Notes: generated by a model not told the origin, from the sequence alone. DNA of 10,885 nucleotides from JAVBOF01 sp031550915 (GCA_031550915.1 JAVBOF010000014.1:1-10885); one strand, 5' to 3'. Positions 1 to 7,807 are shown, counted from the first letter of the stretch. Numbers and translations are program-made.

Positions 1-13
1 GAAAAATAGAAAA

Positions 14-1039
14 ATGAGTGCGTGGAAAATCGCTTTGATTAGCATAGCTTTGGGACTGGTGCTATTTGGTATAGGGGTGGCTATATCGATGGCAGGCGGA
101 GAATGGGGTTTTGGCGCGAACTACGTCAATATCGAAGAGAAACAGGAAATCGATCTTAGCACCGCGCATTCCCTGGATATTGGATGTACCTATGCGGATA
201 TCGACATCGTATCATCGCAGAACGGCCCATGCGAAATAAAGTATTCCCGCAATATACCCGAGACACTTGCAGGCAAGCTAAAGCTGGAGGTGGCGGACGA
301 AAAAGGAAGCGTAAGGATCAAAGAGAATGTTCTGCCGGGCGCCGGTTTTTTGCCGGGGGGCGGGGTAAAGCTGGAAATAAGCATACCAATGTCGTTTAAG
401 GGCAAATTTTCCTGCAGCAGTGCTTCAGGTCATATTTTATTTAATACCGACGCAAATTCACCCGGCGTCAATGAATATGAAACAGCCAAGATATCATCCG
501 TAAGCGGGGAAGTAAGCATTGCTAAAATCAAAGCAAAGGATATAGAAATAGATAACGCCAGTGGGAAAATAACTCTAGATGGAATGGCTTCAGTAAACCT
601 TTTCGTCTCAAATGCCAGTGGCGGGATCGTCATTAGCGGCACAAACAGCGAAGAGGTGTTTATAAAATCGGTGTCAGGCAGTATAGAGGCAACATCGTCT
701 TCTTTCAGACACGCTAAGATGGAGAGTACGAGCGGCGGTATTGCGCTTAGGTCTGTATCGGAGATGCAGGATGAAACAAAAAGCGGAAGAAACGGTTTTA
801 TGAAGCTGAATACGGCAAGTGGATCCGTCAATGTGGAATACTATTCGAAATCCGCCGAATTGAATATTAAAACCGTAAGCGGAGGAGTCCAGCTGACGCT
901 ACCCGCCGACAGCCAGAACAATATCAAGTTCGACTCGGTTAGCGGCAAAATAAACAGTGAATTTGATATAGATAACAAAGGCAGGGTAGTGAGGATAAAT
1001 ACGGTTTCCGGCAGCGCCGAGCTGATAAAGGCAAAATAA
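14..1039 (+). CDS. Membrane-anchored DUF4097-type beta-repeat protein
   Basis: A 341-residue protein. Residues about 4-28 form one hydrophobic segment (signal anchor or uncleaved signal); the rest is predicted outside the membrane. From residue 137 the motif [A/V/T]-S-G recurs ten times (137, 163, 182, 201, 220, 239, 268, 288, 309, 331), mostly 19-22 residues apart, each followed by a short hydrophobic strand. This is the pattern of the DUF4097 / putative auto-transporter adhesin head (GIN-like) family, thought to form a right-handed beta-solenoid. Its biochemical role is unknown. In Firmicutes such genes often follow a PadR-type regulator and a DUF1700 membrane protein; the window starts too late to see them, although an in-frame TAG at 7-9 could end an upstream gene. 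Only 13 bases precede the ATG, so the ribosome binding site cannot be judged. Family assignment is fairly sure, function is not. Confidence 0.85.
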   Translation: MSAWKIALISIALGLVLFGIGVAISMAGGEWGFGANYVNIEEKQEIDLSTAHSLDIGCTYADIDIVSSQNGPCEIKYSRNIPETLAGKLKLEVADEKGSVRIKENVLPGAGFLPGGGVKLEISIPMSFKGKFSCSSASGHILFNTDANSPGVNEYETAKISSVSGEVSIAKIKAKDIEIDNASGKITLDGMASVNLFVSNASGGIVISGTNSEEVFIKSVSGSIEATSSSFRHAKMESTSGGIALRSVSEMQDETKSGRNGFMKLNTASGSVNVEYYSKSAELNIKTVSGGVQLTLPADSQNNIKFDSVSGKINSEFDIDNKGRVVRINTVSGSAELIKAK

Positions 1040-1126
1040 GAGCATTATTCGGGCCTAATGAATTGCTGGGCTAAGCTCTAATAAAACATTTAGCGGCATA
1101 GACGCAAAATTGAAGGTTCCCGCGCA

Positions 1127-1132
1127 TATAAT
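1127..1132 (+). promoter_or_regulatory. Possible -10 box for the 1159 gene
   Basis: A perfect TATAAT lies 26 bases upstream of the start codon, but no good -35 hexamer sits 16-18 bases further up; TTGAAG at 1110-1115 is only 11 bases away. The overlapping CATATAATA resembles sporulation-sigma -10 boxes, without a matching -35. Treat it as a weak promoter call. Confidence 0.3.
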
Positions 1133-1158
1133 ATACCATTTCAAAGGAGGTCTTTTAT

Positions 1159-2256
1159 ATGTCGGGGACTTTTTTTCGTAAGATCATAATGCTTAAGGAA
1201 TATGACTCGAAGTTTTCTGCGGATGGAAGGAATTGTAGCGGATCGGTATTATTGGAAACGAGAGGCATGCAGCTGCGTATTGAGCTGGGCCTTAAATATA
1301 TTGCGCAAATGCCGGGCAAATATATATTGCTTCTTATAGGAGACGGCAGCTCTTTGCATGACTGCGGCAGGGTGAATCTATCGCAGAGGCCATTTGGCCT
1401 AAATTGCAGGGTGGATATTTTATCCATGAAGCTGCCCGCCGAAAGGTATTATGGCGCGGTTTTGATTTATGTTGAGGGTAACGATCCCCAGATCGCGCTG
1501 GCGGGCACGCAAAAGGGCTTCTCCTTGGATATGCAAACTCTTTTGGCGGAGACAAAGAAGAGGTATGGCAAAGATGACGGATACATTATTGAAAACCGTA
1601 TGCCACCAAGCGCTCAGAACGATGTACTTCAAACACAATACAGCCCGTTTGACATATATGAAAAAGTCAAGAGAAGGATGGGGGAAACGTCAAAGGAAAA
1701 GAGCTTTGCTAGCCCATTATGGGGGGATCTGGAGTCGGATGAATTTGAACGTTTGCCGGACGGCAATATCGATGAGCTTGATCAGAACAATATGAATATC
1801 GAGGATATGCTGAAATCACCTTGGGATGAAGCGCCGCAGTTTTACGATTTAAGCTCGAATAAGCCTGGCAGTTCGCCCGCTGAACCGCAAGAGGAGCGCG
1901 CCGAATTTGAAGATAAAGCGGCCGGCTATACAGCAGAAATCATTCAGAATATTGGGAACTCAAACTGCCCGATTGGCGGCGAGGTTGAAAGATGCAATCC
2001 GTTTTATGGCATGTGGCCTGAAGCTATCTGGCACTGCGTTGAATACAGTACTGGCGAAGGCTGGCATTATATCAAAGGCGATATCTATGAGAACGGAAAG
2101 CTTTTGGCCAGAGCTATCGGTGTGCCCGGAAACCCCGCACCTAGACCGCCATCCTGGCTGGAGGGCTTCTCGTCTTACTACCGTTCTAGTGACGGCAAAG
2201 CTAAGGGCTACTGGATGATGTTTCAGGATACTGAAGGCAATTTGATAAAGCTTTAA
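1159..2256 (+). CDS. Uncharacterised clostridial-type two-domain protein
   Basis: A 365-residue soluble protein with no signal peptide or membrane segment. The start is fixed by AAAGGAGG at 1143-1150, eight bases before the ATG. Three parts can be seen. Residues about 8-120 look like a compact beta-rich domain beginning I-M-L-K-E-Y. Residues about 121-280 are a polar, acidic linker rich in D, E, N, S and P. Residues about 281-365 form a second domain rich in aromatics: W-H-C-V-E-Y, G-W-H-Y-I-K-G-D-I-Y, a G-V-P-G turn, then G-Y-W-M-M-F-Q-D near the end. From memory, both end modules resemble hypothetical proteins common in spore-forming Clostridia, where the second carries a W-H-Y-[IL]-x-G...GVPG...GYW[LM]M signature. 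No function is known to me and none is assigned. The gene is monocistronic, ending at the terminator at 2298-2330. Confidence 0.85.
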   Translation: MSGTFFRKIIMLKEYDSKFSADGRNCSGSVLLETRGMQLRIELGLKYIAQMPGKYILLLIGDGSSLHDCGRVNLSQRPFGLNCRVDILSMKLPAERYYGAVLIYVEGNDPQIALAGTQKGFSLDMQTLLAETKKRYGKDDGYIIENRMPPSAQNDVLQTQYSPFDIYEKVKRRMGETSKEKSFASPLWGDLESDEFERLPDGNIDELDQNNMNIEDMLKSPWDEAPQFYDLSSNKPGSSPAEPQEERAEFEDKAAGYTAEIIQNIGNSNCPIGGEVERCNPFYGMWPEAIWHCVEYSTGEGWHYIKGDIYENGKLLARAIGVPGNPAPRPPSWLEGFSSYYRSSDGKAKGYWMMFQDTEGNLIKL

Positions 2257-2297
2257 CTTCAAGAGTCATAGCGAACATCCTTTTTATATGATACATA

Positions 2298-2330
2298 AAA
2301 AAAGCTGGTATATCCAATGCCAACTTTTTT
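2298..2330. terminator. Bidirectional intrinsic terminator
   Basis: The arms TGGTAT (2306-2311) and ATGCCA (2317-2322) pair around a five-base loop. After one C/A mismatch the stem continues as G plus six A against C plus six T. The A tract on one side and T tract on the other let it serve both the gene ending at 2256 (+) and the one ending at 2346 (-). Confidence 0.85.
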
Positions 2331-2345
2331 ATTTAACATATGTAT

Positions 2346-3401
2346 TTATTCCGATGTTTTAGCTATCTTTCGCTTTCTCTTTCTGCCTATACCCACGCCG
2401 TCGACCAGGACGAACAGTCCGCCGACAAAGAAATGCGAATAGTACTGGAGGAAACGCCAGATCACCAATGCAAGTGTCAGTGTGCCGTCTACGAATATCG
2501 GGGAAAAAAACAGCAGGAATCCTCCTTCGGCGGCAAAGCTGGAGCCGGGTATCGGGATAAATGATATAGTCAGATACAGGAAAGTGGAAAGCGCCATAAT
2601 ATCGAAATAATTGGACCCCGTGAGCCCAAACGACTTATAGATAAAAAAAGTAGTGCTGAAGAATATAAAAACTTGTACCAAAGACATGATGGATATTCCC
2701 AATATCTGCTTGATATGCTTCAATGAAAACTCTATACTAATGCGGAAATCATCCATGGTCTTAGCTAATGACGAATTTGCGGAATCCGGATTTTTTACTA
2801 TCCTCATCTTTGCCAACAGTTTTATTATTCCGCCGCCCACCTTGTTCACTAAAGATGGCCTTAGCATCAGCAGCGCCATTCCTATCATTAGGCACAGCGA
2901 GAAAAAAAAGCCGAGCAGGGATATCCAGAATATATGCGGCTGCATCTTGTAATAGTAATTGCCACGAAATATCAAAGCTATTATTGCGCAAAAAATGACT
3001 GCGTATTGGAATAAGATGAATTTGATGCAGAAGATGCTCGTGGATTGGCCGACGGGTATATTGGCATCACGCTTCATATAAACTATCTGCGCAGGCTGCC
3101 CTCCGCTTGCAAACGGTGTAACGGCACTATAATAAAAACCGATCATGACTATCTTGAAAGTGAGCCAAAAGCCCATCTTTTTTGCCAGCTTATCCGTGAC
3201 ATATTCGAGCACAACACTTTCGCTGAACCAATAGAGCAAAGCGCTTGCAACCGCAAGCAAAGCCCACCACAAGTTCATCTGCTTTAAGACGTTTGCGATA
3301 TTGTACGATCCGGGGTTAAGCGCTACAAAGAGTACGATTATGCAAATTGTTGCAACGACATAAATGCCTTTTAATAACTTTTTTCTTTTTGTTTTTTCCA
3401 T
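2346..3401 (-). CDS. YbhN/AglD-like integral membrane protein (LPG synthase TM domain family)
   Basis: A 351-residue polytopic membrane protein with about seven or eight hydrophobic segments, the first at residues 12-29. It matches the lysylphosphatidylglycerol synthase transmembrane-domain family (UPF0104, YbhN/AglD2). The two hallmark regions are present: T-P-F-A-S-G-G-Q-P-A-Q at 95-105 and P-I-P-G-S-S-F-A-A-E-G-G at 283-294. The C-terminus is very basic (G-R-K-R-K-R-K), expected to face the cytoplasm. In MprF the homologous domain flips aminoacylated lipid; this protein lacks the MprF synthase domain, so it is a stand-alone member, perhaps handling a lipid or lipid-linked substrate (inference). 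A GAGGG lies close upstream of the ATG, a modest ribosome binding site. The gene follows PBP2 on the same strand after a 122-base gap but has its own promoter at 3458-3485. Confidence 0.9.
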   Translation of the reverse strand: MEKTKRKKLLKGIYVVATICIIVLFVALNPGSYNIANVLKQMNLWWALLAVASALLYWFSESVVLEYVTDKLAKKMGFWLTFKIVMIGFYYSAVTPFASGGQPAQIVYMKRDANIPVGQSTSIFCIKFILFQYAVIFCAIIALIFRGNYYYKMQPHIFWISLLGFFFSLCLMIGMALLMLRPSLVNKVGGGIIKLLAKMRIVKNPDSANSSLAKTMDDFRISIEFSLKHIKQILGISIMSLVQVFIFFSTTFFIYKSFGLTGSNYFDIMALSTFLYLTISFIPIPGSSFAAEGGFLLFFSPIFVDGTLTLALVIWRFLQYYSHFFVGGLFVLVDGVGIGRKRKRKIAKTSE

Positions 3402-3457
3402 ATTCCCTCAAAGGGTATCGATGTACTGTTTTTTTATAACAGCCATAGTGTCTCTTG

Positions 3458-3485
3458 ATTTTAGCATAAATACAAAAAAAATCAA
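3458..3485 (-). promoter_or_regulatory. Sigma-A-type promoter for the YbhN-like gene
   Basis: On the minus strand, TTGATT (3485-3480), a 16-base spacer and TAAAAT (3463-3458) form a good sigma-A promoter. TG-N immediately before the -10 adds an extended -10 element. The predicted leader is about 50 bases. Confidence 0.6.
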
Positions 3486-3523
3486 ATCTTAGATTGCTTA
3501 TTATTTTCCCGATCGATTGCAGC

Positions 3524-5815
3524 TTAATTTAAGCCGTTTACCTTTGTTAGTTTTTCGGAAATGCCCATGTACTCCTCGATAATAGCCCTTGCAACCGGTG
3601 CGGCATATGCTCCGTGACCGCCACGAGCGATCAAAACGGCTACGGCTATCCTTGGTTTGTCATACGGTGCAAAGCCCAAAAACCAGGCGTAACTATCCTT
3701 ATCCTTGGCCTGGGCGGTACCCGTTTTACCGCCGATTTCCACCTCACAGTTTCGGAAAAATCTGGCGGCAGTACCCTCGCGTCCCTGATAGTGATTGGAG
3801 GTCACTGCTCCAAGTCCTTGCATTAGCGCATCGTGGACATCATCCGGCAGGTTGATATAGCGCTTTACATCAGGCGAAGTCCCTTTGTCAGAGCCGTTAT
3901 CGGCAGTTTGCGGTTTGCGCAGAAGAGTTGGGGTATACAAAGTTTTGCCGTTAGCGAGAGCAGCGATATAGTTTGCCATCTGCAATACACTATAATTATG
4001 CTCGCCCTGTCCGATGGATGCCGGCAAAATCTGTGAGGCTCTCCAGACACGGGCAGAAATAAAGTTTTGCAGGCCTCTGATATCCGCCGCCTCAGGTTTT
4101 AAGCCCAGAAGTTCAAGGTTTTTTTTGATATTGCTCAAGCTATAGTTTTCAGTGATGCTTTTGGCAGCCTCTATTTTTTCTGCCTTGTCTAACGCCACCC
4201 CTCCTGCAAGCGCGCTTATTTGATTGCCGACATATGCCTGCAATATCTCGGCGCTGGATTCAGGCCCTGCAACGAGGCCCGCGGTTTCGCCGGATATCTC
4301 AACGCCTGTTTTCTCGCCCAGGCCAAATAATTTTGCGTATTTTTCTATATTTGCTATCCCGAGCTTATCCCCGATTGTAAAAAAGTAATAGTTACAACTA
4401 TCCCTGAGGGCGGAAACGATATTTTCATATCCGTGAGACCCTCCATCCTCGTTAAATTTCCAGCAGCCGGGCGCTTCGGTTTTACTGTACGCCGTATATT
4501 TTCCGTAATCGTAGACAGTGTCGCCGATTCCTATAATACCCTCCATCAGCGCTGCTGCACCTACGACCATCTTAAAGGTACTGCCGGGCGGAAACGCCGA
4601 GGATATCGCATTGTTAAGCATCGGCCTTGGCAAAGTGGGGTCGAGATTCTCTTTGCCCTGCGCGTCCTTATAGACGGGGTTCAACCCGTTCCAACCGGCG
4701 GCAGATATGCCTCCGGACGCAAAAAGATCCGGGTCATAATTTGGCAGGCTGGCTATGGCCAAAATCTCACCTGTATTTATATCCAAAGCAACAGCCGCAC
4801 CAACATTGGCATCGGGAAATTTATCGCCAAAAGAGCCTTTGCGGATATCGCTCATTGTCTTTTGTAAGGATTCCTCGGCAGTTTTCTGCAGCTTTAAATC
4901 GATCGACAGGTAGACATCCTCCGGGATTTGCGGTGAAATTACCGAAATATCCTTTATAGCCCTTCCCATGCGGTCTACCATAACCAGCTTGCTGCCGGCT
5001 TTGCCACGGAGAAGGGGTTCGAAAGCCTGCTCTATTCCCGCCCTACCGATGAGGTCGTTTGCTATATCGTAGCCCTTCTCTTTATAGCTTTCGCTTTGCG
5101 TTTCGGTGATTTTGCCTATATAACCGAGCGAGGGCGATAGAACGTTTCCGTTTGGATATTGGCGTACATAGTATTCGCCAATCGATATTTCTGTAATATC
5201 GTTATACCTTTCCTCTATTTCCGCGATAGAAGCTTTTGAGATATCCTTCGCAAGTATGAGCGGGGTATGCAGCAGATAACCCATTTTGCTTATAGCACAC
5301 CGGATATTTACGATATCCAGCTTTTGCTGGGAGGTGCAAGTTTCTTCAACTGAGTATTTCTTGCATAATAGACCGACAGCATCCCCCGCGTTTTCCGCTT
5401 CGAGCCCGTGCTGTTTCAAGAACGTATCCTTGCCGCTTTTTTCCCAGTGAAACGCGCCATTTTCGAGAAATACCGGTATATGTTGCTGCAAACGGTCGCC
5501 GTTCCTTCGTAAAAGGGCGACGATATCCATTACAGAACTATTGATTGAATTGCGGGATGCATCTCCGGGCATCAATTGGACGCAATATGCGGGGCGGCTG
5601 GAAGCTATTACCCTACCGTATCTGTCGAGGATTCGCCCGCGGACAGCCGGCAAATATACCGTCCGGGTCTTAGTATCGTCAGCTATGTTCGAAAACTGCT
5701 GCCCCTGCTGTATCTGCATGCCCGCAAGGCTTATGGACATCAAAGCGAATACCAACAGTATAGACAGCGAATAATAAAGATATCTGCTTTTTAAGACCGA
5801 AATAAGCCTATTCAT
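3524..5815 (-). CDS. mrdA: Penicillin-binding protein 2 (class B peptidoglycan transpeptidase)
   Basis: A 763-residue bitopic membrane protein that cross-links peptidoglycan peptide stems outside the membrane, in the PBP2/elongasome branch of class B PBPs. Residues about 13-34 are the membrane anchor. The dimerisation/pedestal domain follows, with the R-G-R-I-L-D-R-Y-G motif at 59-67. All transpeptidase motifs are present: S-T-F-K at 412-415 (nucleophile S412), S-C-N at 473-475 and K-T-G at 697-699. There are no PASTA repeats, which argues against SpoVD. The protein is long: the S-x-N to K-T-G gap is about 222 residues, owing to an insertion near 520-590 between G-L-V-A-G-P and I-G-Q-G. A strong AAGGAGG precedes the ATG. 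No rodA, mre or min genes adjoin it. Identity as a class B PBP is near certain; PBP2 rather than an FtsI paralogue is likely. Confidence 0.95.
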   Translation of the reverse strand: MNRLISVLKSRYLYYSLSILLVFALMSISLAGMQIQQGQQFSNIADDTKTRTVYLPAVRGRILDRYGRVIASSRPAYCVQLMPGDASRNSINSSVMDIVALLRRNGDRLQQHIPVFLENGAFHWEKSGKDTFLKQHGLEAENAGDAVGLLCKKYSVEETCTSQQKLDIVNIRCAISKMGYLLHTPLILAKDISKASIAEIEERYNDITEISIGEYYVRQYPNGNVLSPSLGYIGKITETQSESYKEKGYDIANDLIGRAGIEQAFEPLLRGKAGSKLVMVDRMGRAIKDISVISPQIPEDVYLSIDLKLQKTAEESLQKTMSDIRKGSFGDKFPDANVGAAVALDINTGEILAIASLPNYDPDLFASGGISAAGWNGLNPVYKDAQGKENLDPTLPRPMLNNAISSAFPPGSTFKMVVGAAALMEGIIGIGDTVYDYGKYTAYSKTEAPGCWKFNEDGGSHGYENIVSALRDSCNYYFFTIGDKLGIANIEKYAKLFGLGEKTGVEISGETAGLVAGPESSAEILQAYVGNQISALAGGVALDKAEKIEAAKSITENYSLSNIKKNLELLGLKPEAADIRGLQNFISARVWRASQILPASIGQGEHNYSVLQMANYIAALANGKTLYTPTLLRKPQTADNGSDKGTSPDVKRYINLPDDVHDALMQGLGAVTSNHYQGREGTAARFFRNCEVEIGGKTGTAQAKDKDSYAWFLGFAPYDKPRIAVAVLIARGGHGAYAAPVARAIIEEYMGISEKLTKVNGLN

Positions 5816-5848
5816 AAAGCCTCCTTAGATAACAGGTAGCTTATGTAA

Positions 5849-5878
5849 TTGAGTCGTTTTAGATACGCCCCGAATTAT
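5849..5878 (+). promoter_or_regulatory. Possible promoter for the 38-residue protein gene
   Basis: TTGAGT (5849-5854), an 18-base spacer and AATTAT (5873-5878) are the best-placed sigma-A-like hexamers in the divergent gap between PBP2 and the small gene. The -10 matches consensus at only four of six positions. A better-looking TATAAA at 5897 is too close to the ribosome binding site to be useful. Confidence 0.3.
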
Positions 5879-5917
5879 TTTACCGATTATGGGCAATATA
5901 AAGAAAAAGGAGATAAT

Positions 5918-6034
5918 ATGGCTAAAGCAGGCATGAGAAGGCCGGATCCTTCGGAACCGAAAGGTACTGAGAGCAACAAAAAGCAAAAGAAAAAGAAGAA
6001 TGACTATCCACCTGTACCACAGGGCCCAAAATAA
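5918..6034 (+). CDS. Small basic conserved-looking protein, 38 residues
   Basis: The ATG at 5918 lies five bases after AAGGAG (5907-5912) and opens a 38-codon frame ending in TAA. The peptide starts M-A-K-A-G-M-R-R-P-D-P-S-E-P, continues with G-T-E-S-N and a run of lysines (K-K-Q-K-K-K-K), and ends in proline-rich P-P-V-P-Q-G-P-K. It is strongly basic, has no hydrophobic segment and is probably disordered. From memory, very short proteins with a similar A-G-M-R-R-P-[DE]-P-x-E-P-x-G-T-E-S-N start occur in other Clostridia, which would make this a real conserved gene; I cannot search to confirm. A well-placed ribosome binding site before it and a strong terminator 16 bases after it make a complete one-gene unit. 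Function is unknown. The longer frame from TTG 5849 has no ribosome binding site and is rejected. Confidence 0.75.
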   Translation: MAKAGMRRPDPSEPKGTESNKKQKKKKNDYPPVPQGPK

Positions 6035-6050
6035 TCGAGTATGTTCAAAT

Positions 6051-6083
6051 AAAAAGATCCGGAGGCGCTTTCGGGTCTTTTTT
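6051..6083 (+). terminator. Intrinsic terminator after the small gene
   Basis: AGATCCG (6055-6061) pairs with CGGGTCT (6072-6078), with one G-T wobble and a ten-base loop. The stem extends through five A-T pairs, and a run of T follows (6078-6083). Confidence 0.85.
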
Positions 6084-6110
6084 GATTACAAGTCCTTTAC
6101 ATAATAATAA

Positions 6111-6139
6111 TTGAAATTTTTTATAAACTATTATAAAAT
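6111..6139 (+). promoter_or_regulatory. Sigma-A-type promoter for the pyrophosphatase, with palindrome
   Basis: TTGAAA (6111-6116), a 17-base spacer and TAAAAT (6134-6139) form a good sigma-A promoter. Transcription would start near 6146, giving a leader of about 70 bases. A perfect 8-base inverted repeat, TTTTATAA (6119-6126) and TTATAAAA (6131-6138), covers the spacer and -10 box; it may be an operator or a chance product of AT-rich DNA. Confidence 0.55.
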
Positions 6140-6214
6140 ATCATTGATAAAAAACTGGAATATGTCAGTGTTGAGAATAATACATTATACATATGATTTT
6201 GGGAGGTTAATCAC

Positions 6215-7807
6215 ATAGCATCGATTTATATTTGCGGGCATCAAAACCCGGATACGGATTCGATTGTTTCCTCTATATCCTACGCGGAACTAAAACGCCA
6301 GATGGGGGAGCACGAAGCAAAATCCGTCAGACTAGGAAATATCGGCCCGGAGACCGAATTTGTACTTAATCGCTTTTCTTTTCCTTTACCGCCGCTTTTG
6401 AAATCTGCAAGGACACAGATATGTGATATCGCATATGACACACCACCCACCATAAGCGAGGAGATGCCCGTACGAAGCGTATGGGAGATGATGACTGCCA
6501 ACGGCATTCAGACTGTGCCGGTCATTGGAGACTCGGGAAGGCTTATCGGCTTGGTTACAGAGGGGGATATCGCGGAGCTTGACCTTCGGCAGGTGTATTC
6601 GCATAAGGGCGTCGAGACGAATATAGAAAACCTTTTAACAACACTTTCCGGCCGGCTATTGAGTGGAACCAGGAGCAATGTTTCCGGGGTCATTTCAATT
6701 GCGCAGTCCAAACAGGATTTTCAGAAATATACTGGTATCATCATTGCCCCGTGGAGCGAGGACTATCAAGCCGCGGCTATGGAGTCTTCCGCTTCGTGCG
6801 TCATATTATGCCACGCGCACAATGCAAAAGCTTCGGCGGGCACAACTCCCGTTATAGCCACTGCACTCGATCTATACCGCGCGGCGGTTTTAACGCCGCA
6901 ATCCACCCCAGTAAGCAAGATAATGACGACAGAAGGGCTTGTAACATTTTCTCTGTATGATTATTTAGACGATGTTCGAGAAAAGCTTTTATCCTCGAGG
7001 TTCCGCTGCTATCCGATAATCAATGATGAAGGCTTTGTGGCGGGAACGCTATCACGAACGCACCTCATAAGCCCGAGCAAAAAGAGGGTAATACTGGTTG
7101 ACCATAACGAAAAACAGCAGTCAATTGCAGGAATAGAGCAGGCTGAAATACTGGAGATAATAGACCACCACAGGCTTGGGGATGTACAGACGGGGAAACC
7201 TATGTTCTTTAGGAACGAACCTGTCGGCAGCACCACTACTATCATCGCGAGTATGTTTCAGGAGAACGGCCAGACGCCATCAAAAGAACTGGCGGGGCTT
7301 ATGCTGGCTGGGATACTCTCAGACACGGTACTGTTTAAGTCGCCGACCTGTACATATAAGGATAAGCGCATAGCCAAATATCTCGCCGAAGCTGCGGACG
7401 TAGATTCGATGGAGCTTGGGCGCGAATTGTTCGACGCCATTGATAAACAGCTTTCGCAGCAGTCCACAGAGAAACTGTTCTTCTATGATTTCAAGGAATA
7501 TAACCTTGGCGGTGTGAAGATAGGCGTAGGCCAGGTGACATGCCTTTCCGCGGAGATATTGAAATCGCGCGGAGAGCAGCTCAAGGCGTTTATGCGTAAA
7601 CTGCTGACCGACGAGCGTTTCGAGGTTTTGCTCTTTATGGTTACGGATATAGAGAGGGAAGGCACGCTGTTCTACCATTGCGAGACTGAACCGGATCTGT
7701 TGGAAAAGGCTTTCAATATAGAACTGGCTGATGCCGAATTCTTTATAAAGGGAATGATGTCCCGTAAAAAACAGGTTATTCCAGCACTTTCGAATTACCT
7801 GCTATAA
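6215..7807 (+). CDS. CBS-DRTGG-DHH manganese-dependent inorganic pyrophosphatase, ATA start
   Basis: A family II pyrophosphatase (PPi to two phosphates, Mn2+/Co2+-dependent, cytoplasmic) with a regulatory insert, as in CBS-PPases of Clostridium perfringens type. With the start at 6215 it is 530 residues. Metal-binding motifs are G-H-Q-N-P-D-T-D (H9, D13, D15), V-D-H-N (295-298), D-H-H (317-319) and the aspartate of L-S-D-T (D370). CBS1 is at about 81-119, a DRTGG domain at about 136-226, CBS2 at about 231-284 and DHHA2 at about 405-527, ending R-K-K-Q-V-I-P. In the family the CBS pair binds adenine nucleotides, and DRTGG forms respond to diadenosine polyphosphates. The start is odd: between the in-frame TGA at 6194 and ATG 6302 there is no ATG, GTG or TTG. 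Starting at 6302 would remove the essential H-x-N-P-D-x-D motif. GGGAGG (6201-6206) sits eight bases before ATA 6215, which is therefore the likely start, or a miscalled ATG. Confidence 0.92.
   Translation: MASIYICGHQNPDTDSIVSSISYAELKRQMGEHEAKSVRLGNIGPETEFVLNRFSFPLPPLLKSARTQICDIAYDTPPTISEEMPVRSVWEMMTANGIQTVPVIGDSGRLIGLVTEGDIAELDLRQVYSHKGVETNIENLLTTLSGRLLSGTRSNVSGVISIAQSKQDFQKYTGIIIAPWSEDYQAAAMESSASCVILCHAHNAKASAGTTPVIATALDLYRAAVLTPQSTPVSKIMTTEGLVTFSLYDYLDDVREKLLSSRFRCYPIINDEGFVAGTLSRTHLISPSKKRVILVDHNEKQQSIAGIEQAEILEIIDHHRLGDVQTGKPMFFRNEPVGSTTTIIASMFQENGQTPSKELAGLMLAGILSDTVLFKSPTCTYKDKRIAKYLAEAADVDSMELGRELFDAIDKQLSQQSTEKLFFYDFKEYNLGGVKIGVGQVTCLSAEILKSRGEQLKAFMRKLLTDERFEVLLFMVTDIEREGTLFYHCETEPDLLEKAFNIELADAEFFIKGMMSRKKQVIPALSNYLL

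Noticed and set aside
1039..1079. Possible terminator after the DUF4097 gene (AGAGC/GCTCT arms)
   Set aside because: Only five pairs, a very long interior and no T run after it.
3480..3497. Possible PBP2 terminator (AATC/GATT arms then a T run on the minus strand)
   Set aside because: The stem is only four pairs with a three-base loop, and its T run is already explained as part of the next gene's promoter.
4433..4959. Open frames of 110-144 codons on the plus strand inside the PBP2 gene
   Set aside because: They are antisense shadows of a clear protein-coding gene, with no ribosome binding site and no recognisable protein features.
6302..6304. ATG 6302 as the start of the pyrophosphatase
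   Set aside because: It would delete the essential H-x-N-P-D-x-D metal-binding motif encoded just upstream, and it has no ribosome binding site at the right distance.
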